NCBI GenBank assembly: GCA_947493745.1
Contig: CANLSM010000021.1
Span: 1 to 64,000, forward strand
Direction: 5' to 3'
Origin: an uncultured Paracoccaceae bacterium
Lineage (GTDB): Bacteria; Pseudomonadota; Alphaproteobacteria; Rhodobacterales; Rhodobacteraceae
Length of the DNA stretch: 64,000 nucleotides
Shown here: in pieces, positions 8,265 to 16,477 of the stretch
Position numbering within the stretch: the first letter of the stretch is position 1
Layout of the letters: the number at the start of each line of letters is the position of its first letter
Notes under the pieces: generated by a model
Told to the model about the DNA's origin: nothing
Database searches by the model: none
What the model saw: the letters and a program-made list of their open reading frames with translations, nothing else
Translations under genes and position numbers: made by a program

Positions 8265-8965
8265 GCGGCATCCTCTATGGTGTGGGTCTTGGTCCGGGCG
8301 ATCCTGAACTGATGACACTCAAGGCGCATCGCCTGATCTCGACGGCCCGCGTGATTGCCTATCCGTCCCCCGATACCGGGGAAAGTTTCGCGCGCTCCAT
8401 CGCGGCGGCTGCCATCCCGGCGGATGCTATCGAGATCCCCATCGAGATCCCGATGCGTGTGGAGCGGTTTCCGGCCCAAAGCGTCTATGATGCGGCTGCC
8501 GCCGGGATCGGTGGCCATCTCATCGCAGGACGCGACGTGGTGGTGCTTTGTGAGGGCGATCCGTTTTTCTACGGTTCATTCATGTATCTCTTCGGGCGCC
8601 TTTCGGAGCAGCACCGGGTCGAGGTTGTCCCCGGCGTGACCTCTCTTACGGCTTGTGCTGCTCTTGCGGGTCAACCGCTTTGCGCCCGCAACGAGGTGCT
8701 GAGCGTGTTGCCCGGCCCGATGAGTGACGACGATTTGGTGCAGAGACTTCACCAGACCCAGGCCGTTGCCATTCTGAAAGTGGGGCGGCATCTGCCCCGC
8801 CTGCGTCAACTGATCAGGGCCGAAGGGCTTGCGGACCGGGCGATCTATGTCAGCCATGCAAGCCTGCCAAATCAGAAGGTGATGCCCTTGGCGGATGCGC
8901 CCGAGGATGCGCCCTATTTCTCGATGATCCTGATCGGAGGACAGGACCCCTATGCCGTTTCCTGA
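8261..8965 (+). CDS. cobI: CobI, precorrin-2 C20-methyltransferase
   Basis: Methylates precorrin-2 at C20 to give precorrin-3A. The 234-residue protein has the tetrapyrrole methylase signature YGVGLGPGDPELMTLKA, then VVLCEGDPFFYGSFMYL and VVPGVTSLTACAA, matching CobI/CbiL. The ATG at 8261 overlaps the cobL stop (ATGA); another ATG at 8246 would overlap more. Its 3' end overlaps the CbiG-CobJ gene by 14 bases. The long precorrin-2-type substrate pathway is consistent with its neighbours. Confidence 0.92.
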   Translation: MSGILYGVGLGPGDPELMTLKAHRLISTARVIAYPSPDTGESFARSIAAAAIPADAIEIPIEIPMRVERFPAQSVYDAAAAGIGGHLIAGRDVVVLCEGDPFFYGSFMYLFGRLSEQHRVEVVPGVTSLTACAALAGQPLCARNEVLSVLPGPMSDDDLVQRLHQTQAVAILKVGRHLPRLRQLIRAEGLADRAIYVSHASLPNQKVMPLADAPEDAPYFSMILIGGQDPYAVS

Positions 8966-10766
8966 GCCTATTGTCGTCTACATCACCGCCTCGGCTGAGC
9001 CGGTCGCCCGCCGCATTTCCGAGCATCTTGACGCGCCGCTTCACGGACGTGGCGGGGGCGATCATGTGCGCTTTGAGGAAACCGGGTCCCATCTGCGCGC
9101 GCTCTTCGCGGCGGGTCATCCGATCATCGGTATCTGCGCAAGCGGGATCCTGATCCGTGCGCTGGCACCACTGATCGGATCGAAATGGGACGATCCCCCG
9201 GTTCTGAGTGTCGCCGAGGACGGCTCGTCGGTCGTGCCGCTTCTGGGCGGTCATCATGGCGGCAACGATCTGGCCCGCAATATCGGTGCCTTTCTTGATG
9301 CCCATGTGGCGCTCACCACAGCGGGGGAGGTGCGCCTCGGCACCGCGCTCGATGCGCCGCCCGAAGGCTGGCGTCTGACAAATCCCCGGGACGCAAAACC
9401 TGCCATGGCCGGTCTTCTGAACGGGGCTTTCGCAAAACTCTCGGGCAACGCCCCCTGGCTTGATGCGCTCGCAGACCGGGTCGAACGGCATGATAGCGAT
9501 GGTCCGGTTGTCCTGTCGGTCGCAGGCTGCGCGCCGCTTGTCTATTGCAGGCAGGACCTGATCCTTGGCGTCGGTTGCGCCCGCAACTGCCCCCCGGAGG
9601 ATCTGATCGGACTGGTCCAGAAATCGCTCTCGGAGGCAGGTGTTTCGCCGTTCGAGATTGCGTCCATCCGGTCCATCGATCTGAAGTCGGATGAAGCCGC
9701 AATTCATGCACTGGCCGACAATCTTGATGTGGAAGCAGGCTTCTACCCGGCAGAGTTGCTGGAAGCCCAGACCTCGCGGCTGTCCAATCCGTCAGACGTG
9801 GTCTTTGCCGAGGTTGGTTGCCATGGTGTGTCGGAGGCTGCCGCCCTGGCCGGTGCGGGGCCTGATGCCACGCTGCTGATGGAAAAACAGAAATCGGCGA
9901 TGGCGACCTGTGCTGTGGCTCGGCTGTCCGGGCAGGGAGCTATCGCAACCGCTCGCGGGCGGTTGTCCGTCATAGGTATCGGCCCGGGGGATGCGGAATG
10001 GCGCACACCTCAGGCATCCCGTTTGGTGGCCGAGGCAGATGAACTGGTGGGTTACGGTCTCTACATCGATCTGCTGGGCGGGCTGGCCGAGGGCAAACCA
10101 CGTCAGGATTTTCAGCTTGGCGGCGAAGAGGACCGATGCCGATATGCGCTGGAGCGGGCCGGAGAGGGACGGAACATCGCACTCATCTGTTCGGGTGATG
10201 CAGGGATCTACGCCATGGGTGCGCTGGTCATGGAACTCATGGACCGCGCATCGGATGACGGTGGCGTATCGAATGCGGCGCGGCGGGTCGAGGTGGTCAA
10301 TGCGCCCGGTGTGTCCGCGCTCCAGGCGGCCTCCGCCCGGGCAGGCGCGCTTCTGGGGCATGATTTCTGTGCGATCTCGCTTTCCGATCTGCTTACCCCG
10401 CGTGAACAGATCGTGTCGCGTCTGCATGCGGCGGCGGATGGGGATTTCGTGATTGCTTTCTACAACCCGGTTTCAAAACGCAGGCGGACCCTTCTGGCTG
10501 AGGCACGCGATATTCTGCTCAAGTCCCGCCCGGCGAAGACACCGGTGCTGTTGGCTTCCAATCTCGGACGCTCTGACGAACAGTTGCGGCTGCGACGGCT
10601 CGGCGATTTGAATGTGGATGAGGTCGATATGCTGACGGTCGTTCTCGTGGGCGCGTCGCAAAGCCGGGCCTTTCGGAGCGGCGATGGCAATGCGGGGGTG
10701 GGCGGCTGGCATATTTACACACCGCGCGGTTACGCGAAAAAGATAGATGCAAAGGAACAGGCATGA
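8952..10766 (+). CDS. cobJ: fusion: CbiG (cobalt-precorrin-5A hydrolase/CobE-like) + CobJ precorrin-3B C17-methyltransferase
   Basis: The 604-residue protein joins three parts. A CbiG N-terminal domain (about 1-125) carries ICASGILIRALAPLI and VVPLLGGHHGGNDLAR. A CbiG C-terminal or CobE domain (about 200-325) carries LGVGCARNCPPEDL and FAEVGCHGVSEAAAL. A CobJ methyltransferase (from about 336) carries LSVIGIGPGD, ALICSGDAGIYAMG, NAPGVSALQAA and DFVIAFYNPVSKRR. CobJ makes precorrin-4 by ring contraction at C17. CbiG hydrolase activity belongs to the anaerobic route, so a whole CbiG N-terminal domain beside aerobic-type CobL and CobH is notable. Such CbiG-CobJ fusions are known in other bacteria. 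Confidence 0.88.
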   Translation: MPFPEPIVVYITASAEPVARRISEHLDAPLHGRGGGDHVRFEETGSHLRALFAAGHPIIGICASGILIRALAPLIGSKWDDPPVLSVAEDGSSVVPLLGGHHGGNDLARNIGAFLDAHVALTTAGEVRLGTALDAPPEGWRLTNPRDAKPAMAGLLNGAFAKLSGNAPWLDALADRVERHDSDGPVVLSVAGCAPLVYCRQDLILGVGCARNCPPEDLIGLVQKSLSEAGVSPFEIASIRSIDLKSDEAAIHALADNLDVEAGFYPAELLEAQTSRLSNPSDVVFAEVGCHGVSEAAALAGAGPDATLLMEKQKSAMATCAVARLSGQGAIATARGRLSVIGIGPGDAEWRTPQASRLVAEADELVGYGLYIDLLGGLAEGKPRQDFQLGGEEDRCRYALERAGEGRNIALICSGDAGIYAMGALVMELMDRASDDGGVSNAARRVEVVNAPGVSALQAASARAGALLGHDFCAISLSDLLTPREQIVSRLHAAADGDFVIAFYNPVSKRRRTLLAEARDILLKSRPAKTPVLLASNLGRSDEQLRLRRLGDLNVDEVDMLTVVLVGASQSRAFRSGDGNAGVGGWHIYTPRGYAKKIDAKEQA

Positions 10767-11566
10767 CGGTCTACTTCATTGGTGCGGGCCCCGGCGATCC
10801 GGATCTGATCACGATCAAGGGTCGAGCGCTGATCGAGCGCTGCCCGGTCTGTCTTTTCGCCGGCTCGCTTGTTCCGGAGGCGGTCGTCGCCTTTGCACCC
10901 GAGGGCGCGCTGGTGCGCGATACAGCACCGATGACCCTGGATGAGATCATGGCCGAGATCGAGATCGCATCGCAAAAGGGACAGGACGTGGCACGGGTTC
11001 ATTCCGGGGATCCGTCTCTTTACGGCGCTGTCGCAGAGCAGATCCGGCGTCTGAAGGCGCTTGGCATCGATTATCAGATCATCCCTGGCGTTTCAGCTTA
11101 CGCGGCGGCCGCCGCGTCCATGGGCCAGGAACTTACGATCCCTGAGGTCTGCCAGACCGTGATCCTGACCCGCACCGCCATGAAATCCTCGGGCATGCCC
11201 GAGGGCGAGGATCTTGAGACACTGGGTCGGACGGGCGTGACGCTGGTCATTCATCTCTCGGTTCGAAATCTTCTGGAAATCGAGCGCCAGCTTGGGCCTC
11301 TCTATGGTGCCGATTGTCCCGTCGTTGTCGCCTATCGGGTCGGCTGGCCGGATGAACTGATCATTCGCGGTACCTTGCGTGATATCCGCGACAAGGTCCG
11401 TGCCGCCAAAGTGACGAGAACTGCGCTGATCTTCATCGGTCCGGCGCTGACCGAGACCGATTTCCGCGATTCCGCCCTCTATGACGGCGCGCATCCCCAC
11501 ATCCTGCGTCCAAAACGAGCAGGCGCTGATGTCAGGAAGATCAGTGATGCCCGCTCTTCAACCTGA
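10763..11566 (+). CDS. cobM: CobM, precorrin-4 C11-methyltransferase
   Basis: Methylates precorrin-4 at C11. The 267-residue protein has YFIGAGPGDPDLITIKG at the start, then ARVHSGDPSLYGAVAEQ and PGVSAYAAAAASMGQELTIPEV, which are typical of CobM/CbiF. The ATG overlaps the stop of the preceding fusion gene (ATGA). It is the last gene of the operon and is followed by a large inverted repeat at 11597-11678. CobG or CobZ, CobF and CobK are not in the window. Confidence 0.93.
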   Translation: MTVYFIGAGPGDPDLITIKGRALIERCPVCLFAGSLVPEAVVAFAPEGALVRDTAPMTLDEIMAEIEIASQKGQDVARVHSGDPSLYGAVAEQIRRLKALGIDYQIIPGVSAYAAAAASMGQELTIPEVCQTVILTRTAMKSSGMPEGEDLETLGRTGVTLVIHLSVRNLLEIERQLGPLYGADCPVVVAYRVGWPDELIIRGTLRDIRDKVRAAKVTRTALIFIGPALTETDFRDSALYDGAHPHILRPKRAGADVRKISDARSST

Positions 11567-11593
11567 CCATGGGCGCTTGCGGCTCGGAGAGAT

Positions 11594-11631
11594 GATTGCC
11601 TCCGGCGGGGATATTTGACCCAAGAAGAGGG
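11594..11631 (+). repeat. dispersed Rhodobacteraceae-type intergenic repeat, copy A
   Basis: The unit reads gattgcctccggcgggg followed by atatttgacccaagaagag. The same 38 bases occur exactly at 30938-30975, nearly so at 36559-36592, and inverted at 11644-11680. This copy lies just after cobM. Its first 20 bases (11597-11616) pair perfectly with 11659-11678. Confidence 0.85.
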
Positions 11632-11643
11632 CGCGAGGCCGTT

Positions 11644-11680
11644 CCTTCTTTTTGGCAGAAATATCCCCGCCGGAGGCATT
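11644..11680 (-). repeat. dispersed intergenic repeat, copy B (inverted)
   Basis: This is the reverse complement of the core of copy A. Bases 11659-11678 form a perfect 20-bp inverted repeat with 11597-11616, with a 42-base spacer. In RNA it would make a long stem after cobM and could terminate transcription or protect the 3' end. There is no long U-tract, so a simple intrinsic terminator is not certain. Confidence 0.85.
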
Positions 11681-11831
11681 GGGCCCTCTGAAACCTGTCC
11701 CTGTGGGCGGGTTTTTGGGCGTAAATCTGCCCGCTATCCTTCTGTGAATTTTTTATGTGATATCAGCTTTTGCGCTGCGCTATCGCGAAGCTCAATGGTA
11801 TCATTGGCAAAGCTTTTGAAAGGGGTACGGG

Positions 11832-13052
11832 ATGAAGATCGTCGTTCTGGGCGGAGACGGATTTGTTGGTTGGCCCACCACGCTGCACCTCTCCAATCTT
11901 GGACATGAGGTTCATATCTTCGACAATCTTTCGCGGCGTTGGATCGATACCGAATTGGGTGTTCAGTCACTGACGCCGATGGATTCCATTCAGGAGCGCA
12001 CCAGGATCTGGCATGAGGTAACGGGCCATCGGGTGCAGTTCCATCTCATTGATGTGGCGAAGGATTACGAGATTCTCAAGGCGCGGCTGGAGCAGCTGCA
12101 ACCCGATGCCATCATCCATTTCGCCGAGCAACGCGCCGCCCCCTATTCCATGAAGTCGGACCGTCACAAGGTCTACACCGTCAACAACAATGTCAGTGCC
12201 ACCCACAATGTTCTCGCAGCGATGGCCGAACTCGGGCTGACATCCCATCTTGTTCATCTCGGCACGATGGGGGTCTATGGATACTCCACGGTCGGTGCGG
12301 CCATTCCCGAGGGCTATCTGACGGCGCGGATCGAGACCATGGATGGCGGCGAGGCGGAGCAGGAGATCCTCTATCCGACCAGGCCCGGATCGGTCTATCA
12401 CATGACCAAGAGCCTTGATCAGATCCTGTTCCAGTTCTATGCGCAAAATGATGGTCTGCGGATCACCGACCTGCATCAGGGTGTTGTCTGGGGCACACAT
12501 ACGCAGGAGACGCGGCTCCATGATCAGCTCATCAACCGGTTCGATTATGATGGCGATTACGGAACCGTTCTCAATCGTTTCCTGATCCAGGCCGCTGTCG
12601 GTCACCCGCTGACCGTGCATGGGACGGGCGGGCAAACGCGGGCCTTCATTCATATTCAGGACAGCGTGCGTTGCATTGAACTGGCCCTTGCGGATGCCCC
12701 GAAACCGGGCGACCGGGTCAAGATTTTCAATCAGATGACCGAGACCCATAAGGTGCGCGATCTGGCCGGGCTGGTATCCCGACTGACGGGTGCGGAGATC
12801 CGCAACCTGCCAAATCCCCGGAAGGAAGCGGCAGAGAACGATCTCGTCGTCCGCAACGATCAGTTTCTGGCGCTTGGGCTCGATCCGATCCGTCTGCAGG
12901 ACGGGTTGTTGTCGGAGATTGTCGAGGTCGCCCGCAAATATGCGCACCGCGTGGATCGAAGCCGGATCCGGGCTGTCTCGGCCTGGACACGGGAGATCGG
13001 CTCGACGGTCGTGCGTGACGTTGAAGGCAAGGGTCTGAAATCGGTCTTCTGA
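11832..13052 (+). CDS. sqdB: SqdB, UDP-sulfoquinovose synthase
   Basis: Makes UDP-sulfoquinovose from UDP-glucose and sulfite, the headgroup donor for sulfolipid (SQDG). The 406-residue protein is an extended SDR with the NAD-binding GGDGFVGWPT at the N-terminus. It then has DNLSRRWIDTELG, FAEQRAAPYSMKS, HLGTMGVYGY and YHMTKSLDQ (catalytic Tyr/Lys), all characteristic of SqdB. AAAGGGG precedes the ATG. It is the first gene of a run of three with sqdD and sqdC homologues, in the order known from Rhodobacter sphaeroides. Confidence 0.93.
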   Translation: MKIVVLGGDGFVGWPTTLHLSNLGHEVHIFDNLSRRWIDTELGVQSLTPMDSIQERTRIWHEVTGHRVQFHLIDVAKDYEILKARLEQLQPDAIIHFAEQRAAPYSMKSDRHKVYTVNNNVSATHNVLAAMAELGLTSHLVHLGTMGVYGYSTVGAAIPEGYLTARIETMDGGEAEQEILYPTRPGSVYHMTKSLDQILFQFYAQNDGLRITDLHQGVVWGTHTQETRLHDQLINRFDYDGDYGTVLNRFLIQAAVGHPLTVHGTGGQTRAFIHIQDSVRCIELALADAPKPGDRVKIFNQMTETHKVRDLAGLVSRLTGAEIRNLPNPRKEAAENDLVVRNDQFLALGLDPIRLQDGLLSEIVEVARKYAHRVDRSRIRAVSAWTREIGSTVVRDVEGKGLKSVF

Positions 13053-13885
13053 TGCAGCCCCTGAGACCGGAGACGCCGGCCGGGATGCCGAGAGCCTATG
13101 TCACGCTTGTGACAGGCGATGCATATGCGAAGGGCGCGGTTGCGCTTGCCAATTCAATCCGGCTTGCCGGTTGTCAGGCCGATATCGCGGTTCTTCATAC
13201 CGCAGATGTCAGTCCGGGCGCGCTGGAGATGTTGCGCAAGGCGGGCGCGCGGTTGATTTGTGCCGAACCCCTGCCTGTGTCGGAAGCCTTTGAGCTTGCA
13301 CATGGACGCGAGGAACTGCACAGGGCCGCACCGTTTCTGAAAGGCGGCAAGCCATCGTTTCACAACCCGCTCGACAATTTCATCAAACTGCGGCTCTGGC
13401 AACTGACAGAATACGAGCGCTGTGTCTTCATCGATGCGGACGCCGTTGTTCTGCGGAACACGGATCGGCTTTTCGGATATCCGGAGTTTTCGGCCGCACC
13501 GAACGTCTATGAGAGCCTGAAGGACTTTCACCGGCTGAACTCCGGTGTCTTCGTGGCGCGGCCGTCGCTGGATACCTTTGCGGCCATGATGAAGAGGCTC
13601 GATCAGCCGGGGGCGTTCTGGCGCCGCACGGATCAGACGTTTCTTGAGACCTTCTTCCCGGACTGGCACGGGCTGCCGGTCTTTGACAACATGCTGCAAT
13701 ATGTCTGGTTTGCCCTGCCGGATTTGTGGGACTGGAGCGCAATTCGCATCCTGCACTATCAGTATGAGAAACCCTGGCAGGACGAGCATCCCAAACGGGA
13801 TCAGCTCGCGCCTCTGATCGATCTATGGTGGGCGTTCTTCAATGGTCAGAGACCGGATATCGACGGGCTGCCGGGGCCGCGATGA
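13052..13885 (+). CDS. sqdD: SqdD-like family 8 glycosyltransferase
   Basis: A glycogenin-like family GT8 enzyme of 277 residues. AYVTLVTGDAYAKGAVALANS opens the fold, the metal-binding DxD motif is FIDADAVVL, and NSGVFVARPS follows. In R. sphaeroides SqdD is a GT8 protein required for sulfolipid and proposed to transfer sulfoquinovose. The start overlaps the sqdB stop by one base; an in-frame ATG at 13085 nearer the conserved fold is a possible alternative. Acceptor and donor are inferred from the operon. Confidence 0.85.
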   Translation: MQPLRPETPAGMPRAYVTLVTGDAYAKGAVALANSIRLAGCQADIAVLHTADVSPGALEMLRKAGARLICAEPLPVSEAFELAHGREELHRAAPFLKGGKPSFHNPLDNFIKLRLWQLTEYERCVFIDADAVVLRNTDRLFGYPEFSAAPNVYESLKDFHRLNSGVFVARPSLDTFAAMMKRLDQPGAFWRRTDQTFLETFFPDWHGLPVFDNMLQYVWFALPDLWDWSAIRILHYQYEKPWQDEHPKRDQLAPLIDLWWAFFNGQRPDIDGLPGPR

Positions 13886-14766
13886 GGCGGGCGATTGTCA
13901 CAGGTGGCACCGGTCTCGTAGGGCCCTTCATCGTGGACCATCTGCTGGTGCGGGGCTGGCAGGTCTGTGTGACGGGCAGGTCGCGGTCGCCAAGTGTGCC
14001 CTCTGGAGCCGACTTTCATGCGCTGTCATTGGACCCGGATGAGGATTTTGACGGGCTGCCGAAGGCAGATGTTCTGATCCATGCGGCTTTCGATCATGTT
14101 CCGGGCAGGTACCGGGGCGGCGAGGGGGATGATCCCGATCGCTTTGTCCGCTGCAATCTTGATGGCAGCACGGCGCTTTTCGAGGCGGCGAAGAAAAATA
14201 GTGTCGGCCATCTGGTGTTTCTGTCGAGCAGGGCCGTCTATGGTCAACATCCTCCCGGTCATTGCCTGACGGAGACCACGCCGCCACGCCCTGACACGCT
14301 CTATGGATCAATAAAATGGAAGGCGGAGCAGGCGCTGGCGGCACTTGCTGGTGACGGGTTTCTGACCACATCACTCAGGGTGACCGGGGTTTACGGGCCT
14401 CCGCCGCCTGACAGACCGCATAAATGGTCAGACCTCTTTGCCCGGTACCACCGCGGTGAAGCGATTGAGCCGCGCTGTGGAACCGAAGTGCACGGGACCG
14501 ATCTGGCGTCTGCCGTTCAACTGGTTCTGGATGGGCACGAGGACCGCACATCGCATGAAGTATACAATGTCTCGGATATCACGCTCGACCAGCACGACCT
14601 GCTGGCGCGTGTCCGGTCCGAGTGCGGCTCTGATCAATTACTGACGGAGCGTGCGGATTGTCACAGGATAAACGTGATGAACTGCGACAGACTGCGGGCG
14701 TTGGGGTGGCGTCCCGGCGGTCAGGCGCTTTTGCACCGGACTGTCCGGGCGCTTTGTCACGTCTGA
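13882..14766 (+). CDS. sqdC: SqdC-like NAD-dependent epimerase/reductase
   Basis: A 294-residue extended SDR with TGGTGLVGPFIVDHLL, SSRAVYG and YGSIKWKAEQ (Tyr-x3-Lys). In R. sphaeroides the third sqd gene encodes such a reductase-like protein, whose loss causes a sulfoquinovosyl-dihydroxyacetone to accumulate. It may therefore reduce or process a late intermediate. The ATG overlaps the sqdD stop (ATGA). The end is only 108 bases before the Tae4-like gene. The assignment relies on gene order as much as on motifs. Confidence 0.78.
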   Translation: MRRAIVTGGTGLVGPFIVDHLLVRGWQVCVTGRSRSPSVPSGADFHALSLDPDEDFDGLPKADVLIHAAFDHVPGRYRGGEGDDPDRFVRCNLDGSTALFEAAKKNSVGHLVFLSSRAVYGQHPPGHCLTETTPPRPDTLYGSIKWKAEQALAALAGDGFLTTSLRVTGVYGPPPPDRPHKWSDLFARYHRGEAIEPRCGTEVHGTDLASAVQLVLDGHEDRTSHEVYNVSDITLDQHDLLARVRSECGSDQLLTERADCHRINVMNCDRLRALGWRPGGQALLHRTVRALCHV

Positions 14767-14874
14767 TCCATCCGGCTTGTCAGGCCGCGTTACGGCAGCG
14801 GGTTTCAGTATTTTCCGGAACCTGTTTCTGACAGTCGGACCATTTGAAGAACTGATTTCGGAGGGTATTGAGTG

Positions 14875-15336
14875 ATGTCGCGCTTTGTTCAGCTTTGGAA
14901 CAACCATCCCGGACGGGGATATGTCTGCGATACGAGTGATTTCGGCAACCAATGCGCGATGCGGGTTGGCGATGCGCTGAGGGCCATGGGTGTCAGTCTC
15001 ACCGGGCTTAAGACCTGCGTCGGATATAATCGCACGAAATACAAGGATCACGCGCCCGGCCATGTCCGTTCGGCGCAGGAGCTTGCCAACCGGTTTTACC
15101 GCAAACCCAAGTCGCACGGCCTTGGCGCGAAATCCTTCAAATTGATGAAGGGCAGCATCCAGAGCAATATCGATGCATTCAAGAACCGTAATGGCATGGT
15201 GTTCATCCGCAACGGGTGGGGCACGACTGACCATATTGATGTCTGGAAAGGCAATGCTGTCAGCGGTACGCTCAAAGGCGGCGATGCAAGCTATCTCAGC
15301 CGGGGAGACGAAGTATGGTTCTGGGAATTCGACTGA
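14875..15336 (+). CDS. Tae4-like peptidoglycan amidase (putative type VI-type effector)
   Basis: The 153-residue protein lacks a signal peptide and has the layout of Tae4 amidases, NlpC/P60-fold enzymes that cut the D-Glu to mDAP bond in peptidoglycan. It opens with FVQLWNNHP, has a catalytic Cys27 in FGNQCAMRVGDALRAMG, His120 in TDHIDVWKG, and ends VWFWEFD like the FWEL tail of the family. GGAGGG at 14860-14865 precedes the start; a GTG at 14872 is the alternative. The next gene overlaps it by 22 bases and encodes an exported protein, as expected for an immunity factor. No secretion apparatus lies in the window, so delivery is unknown. Confidence 0.75.
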   Translation: MSRFVQLWNNHPGRGYVCDTSDFGNQCAMRVGDALRAMGVSLTGLKTCVGYNRTKYKDHAPGHVRSAQELANRFYRKPKSHGLGAKSFKLMKGSIQSNIDAFKNRNGMVFIRNGWGTTDHIDVWKGNAVSGTLKGGDASYLSRGDEVWFWEFD

Positions 15337-15776
15337 TCCTGACGGCGGCCCTTGCGCTCGGGACTGTTCCCGCCGGGGCTGAGACGCTCGACGAGGCGGT
15401 TCTTCCATCCGGCGGCCCTGTCATTCTGTCCGATGAGGATGGGCAATGCGTGATCTCTCATGTGGGCGCGCTCTACTCTGTTGGTCTGCCCTCACCCTGC
15501 CGGTTCCTGCGACGTGGCGACACTGCCGATGCAACGGTTGAGGATTACAGAGACCGAGGCGCGGTTATCGTCATAGGCGGGCCGCTGGCGCATCCAGACG
15601 ATTATGGGGATGTGGACTGGATCAGCCCGGCTGATGATTGTTCACATATGGGGCGCGGGGTGATTGTCCGGGGCGACAAGGTGCTGCTGAGCGCGCCGCG
15701 GATCGAACGGCTCGGCTTTTGCGCCCACATCGCACCTGACGAAAAGTACTATTACGGGCTTGCGCACGATGACTGA
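15315..15776 (+). CDS. small exported protein overlapping the Tae4-like gene (candidate immunity protein)
   Basis: The 153-residue protein begins with a clear signal peptide (LILTAALALGTVPAGA, cleavage near residue 22). The mature part of about 130 residues has four cysteines (for example QCVISH, PSPCRF, DDCSHM and GFCAHI), which could form two disulfides. GGAGACGA precedes its ATG inside the end of the Tae4-like gene, so translation is coupled. It does not look like the helical Tai4 family. The immunity role is inferred only from position, export and coupling; the family is not recognised. Confidence 0.6.
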   Translation: MVLGIRLILTAALALGTVPAGAETLDEAVLPSGGPVILSDEDGQCVISHVGALYSVGLPSPCRFLRRGDTADATVEDYRDRGAVIVIGGPLAHPDDYGDVDWISPADDCSHMGRGVIVRGDKVLLSAPRIERLGFCAHIAPDEKYYYGLAHDD

Positions 15777-15794
15777 ACGGTCTGGGGCAGCCCT

Positions 15795-16286
15795 TTAGAA
15801 CGGGATTTCGTCGTCCAGATCGTTTGCGGCAGGTGCCGGACCTGACGGACCGGGATTGTTGCCGTACCCGCCGCCGCCGCTGCTGTAGCCACCGCCTCCG
15901 CCGCCATAGGATGCGCCGCCTCCGGCGCCTTCTCCGCGGCCGTCGAGCATGTGCAGCTCGCTGCGATAGGGGCGCAGGACAACCTCGGTCGAATAGCGGT
16001 CATTGCCGGACTGGTCCTGCCATTTGCGGGTTTCAAGCTGGCCCTCGACATAGACCTTGGAGCCCTTGCGCAGATACTGTTCGGCCACGCGAACCAGAGG
16101 TTCGGAGAAAATCGCGACCGTGTGCCACTCCGTCCGCTCCCGGTTCTCGCCCGAGGCCTTGTCGCGCCAGCGCTCGGACGTGGCGATCCGCAGATTGCAG
16201 ACCTTGCCGCCATTCTGGAAGCTGCGCACCTCGGGGTCGGCACCCAGATTGCCCACGAGGATCACCTTGTTCACACTGCCCGCCAT
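15795..16286 (-). CDS. ssb: single-stranded DNA-binding protein
   Basis: Binds single-stranded DNA during replication and repair. The 163-residue protein has the OB-fold start [18 protein letters not shown], then [19 protein letters not shown] and [19 protein letters not shown] Gly-rich linker and the C-terminal interaction tip DDEIPF complete it. The ATG at 16286 is chosen because it begins the conserved MAGSVNKV; longer in-frame starts exist. It is transcribed away from the lytic transglycosylase gene. No clear LexA box was found in the shared upstream region. Confidence 0.96.
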   Translation of the reverse strand: MAGSVNKVILVGNLGADPEVRSFQNGGKVCNLRIATSERWRDKASGENRERTEWHTVAIFSEPLVRVAEQYLRKGSKVYVEGQLETRKWQDQSGNDRYSTEVVLRPYRSELHMLDGRGEGAGGGASYGGGGGGYSSGGGGYGNNPGPSGPAPAANDLDDEIPF

Positions 16287-16477
16287 TTTTTCTCTCCCGC
16301 CGGTGCGATTCTGTTGGGTGGAGACGTTAAAGGGTTTCCCCACTGCCCGCATCATTCAAATTCATGCTGAACGAAACATTAAGAAGCCATTCGTGAGAGG
16401 CTTTTCGGTTACATTCCCCTGAAAATCGCGTAAAAGCGAAAAAAAGATTTGGTGTGCGAATCTACAAGGGATTGGGG

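Noticed and set aside
16287-16477. LexA box between ssb and the lytic transglycosylase
   Set aside because: No GTTC-N7-GTTC or GAAC-N7-GAAC was found.
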